A DNA stretch of 20,268 nucleotides from DAIOHQ01 sp036744635 (GTDB lineage Bacteria > Planctomycetota > Phycisphaerae > Tepidisphaerales > Tepidisphaeraceae). The stretch covers positions 1 through 20,268 of the forward strand of contig DAIOHQ010000066.1 of assembly GCA_036744635.1 (NCBI GenBank). Direction: 5' to 3'. This document shows positions 14,666 to 20,268 of this stretch, piece by piece (the first letter of the stretch is position 1; the number at the start of each line of letters is the position of its first letter). The notes beneath the pieces were generated by a model. That model was given only the letters and a program-made list of their open reading frames with translations. It had not been told where the DNA came from and did no database searches. A program made the position numbers and the translations under genes.

Positions 14666-15613
14666 ATGCGATCCCGGCACGTCAAAGTGGAAGTGGACCT
14701 CGAACGGATTCGGGCGAACGTGAGGGCGATTCGGCAGCAGGTGCGGGCGGGCGTCGATATTCTTGCCGTGGTCAAGGCGGATGCATATGGGGCGGGGGCG
14801 GGCGAGGTGGCGACGGCCATCGGCGGGCTTGTAGACGGCTTTTGCGTGTTCAGTCTGGCGGAGGCGTTGGCCGTGGATTTGTGGAATTTGACGCACAAGC
14901 CGGTGCTGGCGATAGGCCCGCCGGAGACGCTGGATGCGCAGGAGTATCTGCAGCAGCACGTTCGGCCGGCGGTGTCGAATGTCGAGCAGGCGCGGGCGCT
15001 GCGCGCCGCTTCGCCGGTGGTGTGCGTCGACACCGGGATGCAGCGCTTTGCGTGTCCGGCGGAGCATGTCGCGGCCGTGTGCGAGGCGGGCGGATGCGGG
15101 GAAGTTTTCACCCATGCCACGAAGCTGGCGCAGGTGGAGCAACTGCTGGAAATCACGCGGGGGATGAACGTGCGGCGGCACGCCAGCGGGTCGGCGCAGC
15201 TGGGGTATGCCGAAGCGCAGCTCGACGCGGTTCGGCCGGGATTTGCCCTGTATCGCGATGCGATACGGGTGACGGCGCCGCTGGTGGAAGCGCGGCAGAC
15301 GCGCGGGCCGGCGGGATACAGCGGGTTTTCGGCGGCGCGGCATGGGGTCATCATCGCCGGCTATTCCAACGGGCTGCGGGTTGGTCCCTGCCTTATCAAT
15401 GGGATGCCAAGGCGCATTCTTGAAGTGGGGATGCAGTCCAGCTACGTCGAACTCGGGGACACCGACAGCGTTGGAGATCAAGTTGTCTTGCTCGGGGATG
15501 GATTGTCGGAAGCCCAAGTCGCCAAGGCATGGGGCACATCACCGCACGAGGCGCTGCTGCGCCTCGCCAGCATGGGCACGCGCCAGTATTCACCACCGGA
15601 ACCGATCGCATAG
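14666..15613 (+). CDS. Alanine racemase family protein, short and divergent
   Basis: The 315-residue product is a fold-type III PLP enzyme of the alanine racemase family. By eye against the Geobacillus enzyme, these are present: the PLP lysine K37 in VVKADAYG (with Y41), R127 in VDTGMQRFA, H150 in THATK, S176, R190 in VRPGFALY, the second catalytic tyrosine Y218 in AGYSGFSA, and M256 in VGMQSS. Substitutions include G175 where Asn is usual (NSAA motif), Gln for Asp after M256, and a His near 294 where a substrate-site Tyr is expected. It is about 50-70 residues shorter than typical Alr. The ATG at 14666 fits the family N-terminus; a GTG at 14624 would add 14 residues. It could be a true alanine racemase supplying D-Ala for peptidoglycan, or a paralogue with another substrate. 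Confidence 0.78.
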   Translation: MRSRHVKVEVDLERIRANVRAIRQQVRAGVDILAVVKADAYGAGAGEVATAIGGLVDGFCVFSLAEALAVDLWNLTHKPVLAIGPPETLDAQEYLQQHVRPAVSNVEQARALRAASPVVCVDTGMQRFACPAEHVAAVCEAGGCGEVFTHATKLAQVEQLLEITRGMNVRRHASGSAQLGYAEAQLDAVRPGFALYRDAIRVTAPLVEARQTRGPAGYSGFSAARHGVIIAGYSNGLRVGPCLINGMPRRILEVGMQSSYVELGDTDSVGDQVVLLGDGLSEAQVAKAWGTSPHEALLRLASMGTRQYSPPEPIA

Positions 15614-15618
15614 TTCTT

Positions 15619-15642
15619 CACCGGCCCCTCTTCCGGCCGGTG
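15619..15642 (+). terminator. Hairpin after the racemase-like gene
   Basis: CACCGGCC at 15619-15626 pairs perfectly with GGCCGGTG at 15635-15642 across an 8-base loop, five bases after the stop codon. No T run follows, so it may be a weak or factor-dependent terminator or an mRNA-stabilising hairpin. Confidence 0.4.
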
Positions 15643-15711
15643 CCGGAAGCACGCGACTTTATCCAAACGCCCGCTTTCGCTATCTTGTGACTCCACAAAG
15701 GAGCAGCATCC

Positions 15712-16668
15712 ATGGCCAAGGTTCGCAAGGCGGTGATTACGGCGGCGGGACGGGGCACGCGGCAATATCCGGCATCCACGGCGGTGCAAAAGGAAATGTT
15801 TCCGCTGGTCGATCGGGACGGGCTCACCAAGCCGGTCATCCAGATCATCGGCGAGGAGGCGATCGACGCCGGAATCGAGGAGATCTGCATCATCACCCAG
15901 CCGGGCGAGGAAAAGCAGTATCGCGAATATTTCCGCCGCCTGGACGATGACATGGTCAAGGCGTTTCGCGGCAAGGATTGGGCGATTTTGGAATCGGAAA
16001 AGCTCGGCGCCTTCGGCGAACGCCTGCACTTCGCCGAACAGCACGCGCCTGAGGGATTCGGCCATGCGGTGTATCAGGCGAAAAAGTTTGTCGGCGATGA
16101 TCCGTTCATCCTGCTGCTGGGGGACCACATCTACATCTCCGACATCAAGGACCGCTGCGCCCGCCAGCTCACCAGGATTTACGAGCAGTACATGCTCGAC
16201 GCCGTCACCGGGGTGCAGCCGACCGTCGAACGCCAGCTTCACCTGTTCGGCACCATCCGCGGCCAACCCATCGAGCCTTCCAAGGGCATCTACAAGGCCG
16301 AGCTGATCATCGAAAAGCCGTCGATCGAGGTCGCCCGCGAAAAGCTGGTGACCGGCGGGTTGCCGGCGGGAAATTACCTCGCCCACTTCGGCATGCACGT
16401 CTTTTCGCCGCGCATCTTCGACAGCCTGGAATATCTCATCAAGAACAACCTGCGCGAGAAGGGGGAAATCCAGCTCACGGCCGCCCAGGAACACCTGCGG
16501 CAGAACACCGACAAATATTGGGCGGTCATCACCCAGGGCCAGCGCTACGACACGGGCATTCCCTATGGGCTGATGGAAACGCAACTGGCGCTGGCGCTCA
16601 ATGGCGTGCATCGCACCGAAATCTGCGAGGCCATCGCGCGGATTCTGGCGATGCAGGTGAAAAGTTGA
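15712..16668 (+). CDS. galU: UTP-glucose-1-phosphate uridylyltransferase-like nucleotidyltransferase
   Basis: The 318-residue product belongs to the sugar-1-phosphate nucleotidyltransferases, closest to GalU, which makes UDP-glucose for polysaccharide and envelope synthesis. Signatures include AVITAAGRGTRQYP (residues 8-20) with the activating KEMFPLVDRDG, IIGEEAIDAGIEEICIIT, GFGHAVYQAKKFVGDDPFILLLGDH with the metal-binding Asp, IEKPS, and GNYLAHFGMHVFSP. GalU usually has FLPATKAIPKEM; here the corresponding stretch is QYPASTAVQKEM, a moderate divergence, so the sugar or nucleotide could differ. AAAGGAG lies nine bases upstream of the ATG. It follows the racemase-like gene by about 100 bases. 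Confidence 0.82.
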   Translation: MAKVRKAVITAAGRGTRQYPASTAVQKEMFPLVDRDGLTKPVIQIIGEEAIDAGIEEICIITQPGEEKQYREYFRRLDDDMVKAFRGKDWAILESEKLGAFGERLHFAEQHAPEGFGHAVYQAKKFVGDDPFILLLGDHIYISDIKDRCARQLTRIYEQYMLDAVTGVQPTVERQLHLFGTIRGQPIEPSKGIYKAELIIEKPSIEVAREKLVTGGLPAGNYLAHFGMHVFSPRIFDSLEYLIKNNLREKGEIQLTAAQEHLRQNTDKYWAVITQGQRYDTGIPYGLMETQLALALNGVHRTEICEAIARILAMQVKS

Positions 16669-16726
16669 ACCTATAGTTGAATAATCTGCTTTGGGTTTGG
16701 CTGGTCGCGGCCGAAAGGAATCAAAT

Positions 16727-17374
16727 ATGGGTCTGTCATCCCCGGATGATGAAAGCCGCGGCGAAGAACTGGCCAGCCTGCTCACTCATGCCGTCGGCGC
16801 CCTTTTGGGTGTTGCGGCCATGATCACCCTAGTGGTGCTGGCGACCATGCGCGGCGATCCCTGGCGGATCGTCAGCTTCAGTATCTATGGCGCCAGCCTT
16901 GTCACGCTCTATGCCATGTCCTCGTGTTATCACTGGTGCAGGCCGGGAAAGTCCAAGCAGCTCTTCCGCTTTCTCGACCACTCGGCGATTTTCATCCTGA
17001 TCGCCGGAACCTATACGCCCTTCGCGCTGGTGACGCTGCGCGGCCACTGGGGCTGGAGTCTGTTCGCGGTGATCTGGGGGCTGGCGCTGCTGGGGATTTT
17101 CTTCAAGACGATGTTCACCGGCCGATTCACCGTTCTTTCGACGATCCTGTACGTGGCGATGGGATGGGTCTGCCTGGCGGTGGCGCATCCCCTGCTGATG
17201 CACCTTCCGTTCGGGGGGATCGTCTGGCTATTGGCCGGCGGGGTGGCCTATACCGGCGGCGTGATCTTTTTCGTCTGGGATAATCTGCCCTTCAACCATG
17301 CCGTTTGGCACCTCTTCGTGCTGGCCGGCAGTGCCTGCCACTTCTTTGCGGTCGTCTACGCCGTGCTTCCCTGA
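16727..17374 (+). CDS. Hemolysin III family (YqfA/PAQR-type) membrane protein
   Basis: The 215-residue product has seven predicted membrane segments and the hemolysin III motifs: EELASLLTHAVGA at the start, SSCYHWCRPG after the second segment, LDHSAIFILIAGTYTPFAL in the third, and FNHAVWHLFVLAGSACHF in the last. The conserved Ser, His and Asp residues of the wider CREST hydrolase superfamily are present, so a metal-dependent amide hydrolase role is possible. The 'hemolysin' name reflects one early study, and most members are not toxins. The ATG at 16727 has AAAGGA seven bases upstream; an in-frame TTG at 16691 would add 12 residues without support. Confidence 0.9.
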   Translation: MGLSSPDDESRGEELASLLTHAVGALLGVAAMITLVVLATMRGDPWRIVSFSIYGASLVTLYAMSSCYHWCRPGKSKQLFRFLDHSAIFILIAGTYTPFALVTLRGHWGWSLFAVIWGLALLGIFFKTMFTGRFTVLSTILYVAMGWVCLAVAHPLLMHLPFGGIVWLLAGGVAYTGGVIFFVWDNLPFNHAVWHLFVLAGSACHFFAVVYAVLP

Positions 17375-17413
17375 ACGGAACCGGGCTTGATCCGCAGATC
17401 CGCGCTGGTGCCG

Positions 17414-17432
17414 CCGGCTACTCGGTAGCCGG
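17414..17432. terminator. Perfect hairpin spanning the lipoprotein stop codon
   Basis: CCGGCTAC (17414-17421) and GTAGCCGG (17425-17432) form an 8-bp stem with a 3-base loop, including the minus-strand stop codon at 17418-17420. It lies between convergent genes and has no T run on either side, so a terminator role is only possible. Confidence 0.35.
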
Positions 17433-19169
17433 TGCAGTCGCCGGTTGCGTCGCCGCCTCTTCCGACGGAGCCGTTGCGGGCGATTCGCCCGTCGTGGGAG
17501 TAGCTTCCGGAGTAGCCGGCGCCTTCACCGCCTTCGGCGTCGGCGCGATCTCCGCCGGCAGAACCGGCATGCTCTGGCCTTCTTCCAGATTCGCGACCAC
17601 CTGGCTGTTCATCACATCCTTGGCCTTGGCGAGATACGTAGCCACATCCTTGCCACCTGTCGCCTGCTCGAGCTGCGACCAACCGTAGTACGCCGACACG
17701 CGCTCGACATTGGCTGACATCTTCATCTGTGGGCTGGCTGTTCCCGCCTCGGCCACCGTATCCAGATAATCGGTCGCCTTGCCAAATGCCTTGGCGGCTC
17801 CGTCACGATATTCCTTGATCCCCTCGTCCAGCGACCCTCCCTTGAGCCCTTCCGGCACGGTGACCGACGCCTTTTCCAGAATCGGCGCGGCCAATTTGCC
17901 CAACTTCAGCCGTGCCTCAAGACAGTTGGCCGCATCCGCCTGCAGGTTCGCCAGGGCGTGCTGCACCACCGCATCCTTCAACCGGAATCCCAGCGGGTTA
18001 TATACCTCGCGCATGTTCTTCCACGCCGCCTGCTGAGGCACCTGGGCGTTGTCCGTATTCGCCATCTTGGCCTGAAGCTCCTTGGTGAGCTGCTCGGCCG
18101 CTCCATGCGCTGAATCATAGTTTCCCGAGGCTTTTTCAAGCAGATCGATCGCGTCCTTCCGCAGCTCCGTCGTATCGGCGGCCAGCTTGGTCAGTTTCGC
18201 CAGCTTCTGGGTCATCGACTCAACCTTGCTGACGTTGTCCGGCTCGGTCGTGGCCGATTCCCCGCCATCCACGATCGCCTTGATCGTCGCCTGCTGCGCC
18301 TCGATCTGCTTCTTGGTGTCATCCCAGTTGCCGGTGATTTCCTTCGCCTGGCCGTCGAATTGCTGCACGGCCTCGGTCAGCACCTTTTCCTGCCCCTTCA
18401 ACACGTCCAAGTCGCGCTGCAGCGGCACCAGCGCCGCCTTTTCGGCGTCGACCTGCCGCTGCAGGTCTTCGGAATTCTTGCGGGCGTCGGCACCCTGCTT
18501 GTACAGGTCAACCGACTTCTGCCCCTTCTCGGCCTGCGACTGCTTCATCAACTTTTCCGACTCGTCAATCGCCGCCATGCGCCCCTGGCTCAGCGTCTTG
18601 ACCTGATCGCTTCGGGTCGCGATCTGCCCTTCCAGCTTGGAAATTTCCTGCTTGGCCGCCGATAGCGTGGGGATGCTCGTCTTCTCGGCCCACAGCGGCT
18701 CATCGGCGCCCCCTTCGGCTTTCTTTTTCTGCTTATCCACGGCCTCGAGGGTTGGCGCTGGATTGCGCTTATTCATGGCCTCGATGACCGCGCTGGCCGA
18801 TTCGATGGTCGATGCCTGCCGTCCGATCTCCCAGACCACGCCGGCAATCTCCGTTTCGTTGTGGTCGATCTGCCGGATCAGGAGCTTCGCCTGCTCAAAC
18901 TGCGCCTGCCCCAGCAGGGAATTGGCCCGCGCCTTGGTCATGGACGAAGCGGTCTTTTCGCCCACCGCCTGCGCCAGCGCATCCTCGGCCGCCCGCACCG
19001 ATTTCTCATCGGCCACGCCCACATTCAGGCTCTGTTCCCCCTTGCGAATGTGCTGCGCCACGCGTTTGTCGGCCCGGGCCGATTCGCTTTCAACCTTCTC
19101 GCAACCGCCGATCGTCAACGCGCTGATCGCCAACGCCAAAATTGCTGCTGATTTCACGGGTGTCCGCAT
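17418..19169 (-). CDS. Long coiled-coil lipoprotein, function unknown
   Basis: This 583-residue protein begins with a lipoprotein signal: MRTPVK, hydrophobic core SAAILALAISAL, lipobox TIGGC with the acylated cysteine at 23. The ATG at 19169 has AGGAGAAG five bases upstream; the frame opens nine codons earlier without support. The mature protein is Ala/Lys/Glu/Gln-rich and mostly helical, with heptad-like stretches around 140-330 (for example AAKQEISKLEGQIATRSDQV and VDAEKAALVPLQRDLDVLKG), a TPR-like Ala-rich region around 360-520, and a Pro/Ala/Thr-rich tail from about 545. It probably sits as an elongated lipoprotein at the outer or inner membrane facing the periplasm. No homologue is recognised. 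Terminal low complexity suggests a flexible tether. Confidence 0.82.
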   Translation of the reverse strand: MRTPVKSAAILALAISALTIGGCEKVESESARADKRVAQHIRKGEQSLNVGVADEKSVRAAEDALAQAVGEKTASSMTKARANSLLGQAQFEQAKLLIRQIDHNETEIAGVVWEIGRQASTIESASAVIEAMNKRNPAPTLEAVDKQKKKAEGGADEPLWAEKTSIPTLSAAKQEISKLEGQIATRSDQVKTLSQGRMAAIDESEKLMKQSQAEKGQKSVDLYKQGADARKNSEDLQRQVDAEKAALVPLQRDLDVLKGQEKVLTEAVQQFDGQAKEITGNWDDTKKQIEAQQATIKAIVDGGESATTEPDNVSKVESMTQKLAKLTKLAADTTELRKDAIDLLEKASGNYDSAHGAAEQLTKELQAKMANTDNAQVPQQAAWKNMREVYNPLGFRLKDAVVQHALANLQADAANCLEARLKLGKLAAPILEKASVTVPEGLKGGSLDEGIKEYRDGAAKAFGKATDYLDTVAEAGTASPQMKMSANVERVSAYYGWSQLEQATGGKDVATYLAKAKDVMNSQVVANLEEGQSMPVLPAEIAPTPKAVKAPATPEATPTTGESPATAPSEEAATQPATAPATE

Positions 19170-19333
19170 CCGGGCTTCTCCTGTTGTCGCATCCACCGAG
19201 GCCGCATCAAGTTGCCCCCCCTTCCCACCGGCAAACCCCGATTGTGCCGCTCCCCCCCCGTTAAGTCAAACAAACGCCGGAACTTCGACATGCCAGAGGC
19301 TGCGTTGACAGGTTCGGCGGCCTTATCTTGATT

Positions 19334-19387
19334 TGGCGGGGCAGACATTCTTGTCCGTCACGGCTTGATGAGTGGCAGGCGTACTCA
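19334..19387. repeat. Tandem repeat, copy 1
   Basis: This 54-base unit has its core GGGGCAGACATTCTTGTC. It is 44/54 identical to the unit starting 58 bases later, with most differences being C/T transitions. Its internal palindrome is partly degraded compared with copy 2. Confidence 0.85.
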
Positions 19388-19391
19388 ATTC

Positions 19392-19445
19392 TGGTGGGGC
19401 AGACATTCCTGTCTGCCATGGCTGGATGAGCGGTGGGTGTACTCA
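19392..19445. repeat. Tandem repeat, copy 2, with intact palindrome
   Basis: This second 54-base unit begins four bases after copy 1. It contains a perfect 8-bp palindrome GGCAGACA-TTCC-TGTCTGCC. Cores of this sequence are a familiar dispersed intergenic repeat in Planctomycetota and Verrucomicrobiota genomes, often mis-called as coding because the frame reads ADIPVC. Confidence 0.85.
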
Positions 19446-19513
19446 CCTGCCCGAATCCAGCCATATCTTCGCGCTGCCTACAATGCCTCAGACTCGCGAA
19501 ACGAAAGGTTGCC

Positions 19514-20056
19514 ATGGAAGAAAACGGGATCGTCCTGTCCGCCGCTGGAAGCGCCCCGCCGCCGCCCCGCTCCGGCAACCTGGGCCCGTTGCTGCTTTGC
19601 TTCCTGGCCATCGGCGCAAGTCTCGGCTGGGGCTGGCGCGAGCACCACAGTCAGTCGCGGCAGGCCGCCGAGCTGCGCGGAGTCCTCGATCAAGTCGCCC
19701 TGATGCAGGGCACGCGCTCGGATTTGCTCGGCCTGCTCGCCAGCCCGGCCACCGCGGTCATCACCCTCTCCGGCAAGGGCGCAGCCGATCGCCGCGCCGC
19801 CGTCGTGGTCTGGAACGAACACCGGCGGCTGGGAATGCTCCTGTGCGAAGGCCAATTGGGCATCGACAACGAGATAAACCTCATCATCGAGTCACCGGGC
19901 CACAGCGAAACCTTGGCCACCTTCCGCCCCTCCCGCGACAGCACCCTGCTGGAGTTTCACACCCCCGAGGTCGCACCAACCGACGCGCACTTTCTCCTGC
20001 GCATCGCCGCCGCCGCAGGCCAGGGCGACATCCTCTTTCAAGGCCCCATCCCCTAA
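19514..20056 (+). CDS. Small bitopic membrane protein, weakly RskA-like C-terminus
   Basis: The 180-residue product has a short Pro-rich cytoplasmic tail, one membrane segment at about residues 24-41 (LGPLLLCFLAIGASLGWGW), a charged helical stretch, and an extracytoplasmic domain rich in beta strands. The region with TAVITLSGKGAADRRAAVVVWN and LGMLLCEGQLG, and the ending DILFQGPIP, resembles the extracytoplasmic part of RskA-type anti-sigma factors, where a strand, a 'wN' turn and a final glycine motif recur. No zinc-binding anti-sigma domain is present in the tail and no sigma factor gene is adjacent, so the function is open. The ATG at 19514 was chosen because AAAGG lies five bases upstream. 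Confidence 0.65.
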   Translation: MEENGIVLSAAGSAPPPPRSGNLGPLLLCFLAIGASLGWGWREHHSQSRQAAELRGVLDQVALMQGTRSDLLGLLASPATAVITLSGKGAADRRAAVVVWNEHRRLGMLLCEGQLGIDNEINLIIESPGHSETLATFRPSRDSTLLEFHTPEVAPTDAHFLLRIAAAAGQGDILFQGPIP

Positions 20057-20113
20057 CCCGCCCGCGGTTGCAGCATTTGCTTGTGGCGAACGGAGCGCTA
20101 TCTCTTTCAACGT

Positions 20114-20268
20114 GGCATGGGCTACCAGCCCATGCGCTCGAAGCGCAGCGCTCTTCTCTCTTTGTAGCGCGGGCGTCTCGCCCGTGTTCCGGGTCTAAGA
20201 CACAGGCGGGACGCCCGTGCTACGGCAGAGCGCTGCGCTTCTTGCGCACGGGCTGGTAGCCCCGTGCC
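20114..20268. repeat. Large composite inverted repeat at the window end
   Basis: Arms of about 70-75 bases (20114-20188 and 20198-20268) are imperfect reverse complements around a 9-base centre. Each arm is built from smaller palindromes. In the left arm these are ATGGGCT-ACC-AGCCCAT (20117-20133), GCGCT-CGA-AGCGC (20134-20146) and CGGGCG-TCT-CGCCCG (20170-20184). The right arm carries diverged counterparts. No coding potential is convincing. It resembles a cluster of REP-like elements in opposite orientation (BIME-like) or a small non-autonomous mobile element, and may extend beyond the window. Confidence 0.8.

Larger units (their letters stand above)
19170..19513. other. Non-coding region with C-runs and the tandem repeat
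   Basis: No gene is supported across these 344 bases. It contains a run of eight C (about 19252-19259), the upstream region of the minus-strand lipoprotein, the two tandem repeat copies listed separately, and the ribosome-binding site of the following plus-strand gene. Frames open here only because the repeat family happens to lack stops. Confidence 0.6.

Noticed and set aside
13410..14723. A 437-residue open frame on the plus strand
   Set aside because: It is antisense to xylose isomerase, whose active-site residues are all intact. Its Val/Gly/Glu-rich translation is typical of a mirror frame.
15478..16785. A 435-residue open frame on the minus strand
   Set aside because: It is antisense to the GalU-like gene and shows no domain; the GalU motifs decide the strand.
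16727..17374. A true haemolysin toxin
   Set aside because: Most members of the hemolysin III family are housekeeping membrane proteins; nothing in the context suggests secretion or virulence.
19334..19445. CRISPR-like direct repeats
   Set aside because: There are only two diverged copies separated by four bases, with no spacer-sized gap and no cas genes.
19372..20259. A 295-residue frame reading ADIPVC at its start
   Set aside because: It begins inside the dispersed repeat, crosses the bitopic membrane protein in another frame and is Arg/Pro-rich. The ADIPVC string is the known translation of the repeat.

Overview
This 20.3 kb window looks like a chromosomal segment of a GC-rich, diderm (Gram-negative-type) bacterium. 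The outer-membrane inference rests on lpxK (lipid A 4'-kinase) and several lipoproteins with clear lipoboxes. Gene content, Pro/Gly/Met-rich secretion-type proteins and the style of short palindromic repeats suggest Planctomycetota (perhaps Phycisphaerae). That placement is an inference from style; no rRNA or other phylogenetic marker is present.

Layout. (1) 1-239: leader with a palindromic repeat and a possible promoter. (2) 240-5725: a three-gene operon for an inner-membrane platform of type IV pilus / type II secretion type: a PilM-like actin-fold protein fused to a PilN-like membrane/periplasmic part, a PilO-like bitopic protein, and a third bitopic protein with an unrecognised C-terminal beta-rich domain. 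A terminator-like hairpin closes it. (3) 5763-6562: a ThuA-like protein with a strong intrinsic terminator. (4) 6601-8710: lpxK, a small lipoprotein on the other strand whose terminator lies inside the lpxK 3' end, a stand-alone MetRS-beta/Trbp111-type tRNA-binding protein, and a second small lipoprotein-like ORF with a defective-looking start. (5) 8791-10548: recN. (6) 10584-13364: a defence/stress-like patch with an Xre/ParS-type antitoxin plus RES toxin pair (plus strand), then on the minus strand a zeta-toxin-like kinase, a small overlapping downstream protein (candidate antitoxin) and a DUF3806-like protein. (7) 13377-15613: xylose isomerase (minus), divergent from a short, unusual alanine racemase-family protein (plus). 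(8) 15712-17374: a GalU-type nucleotidyltransferase and a hemolysin III family membrane protein. (9) 17418-19169: a long coiled-coil lipoprotein on the minus strand. (10) 19170-20268: a repeat-rich tail holding a tandem 54-bp repeat, a small bitopic protein that may resemble RskA-type anti-sigma C-termini, and a large composite inverted repeat running to the window end.

How the genes fit together: the first operon probably forms one trans-envelope assembly. LpxK, GalU, the alanine racemase-like protein and the lipoproteins are envelope-related but not one operon. The most novel-looking material is the kinase/small-protein/DUF3806 string, with a C8 tract exactly where two reading frames meet, the PilM-PilN fusion operon, and the palindromic repeats. 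No CRISPR array, tRNA, rRNA, transposase or phage gene was seen.
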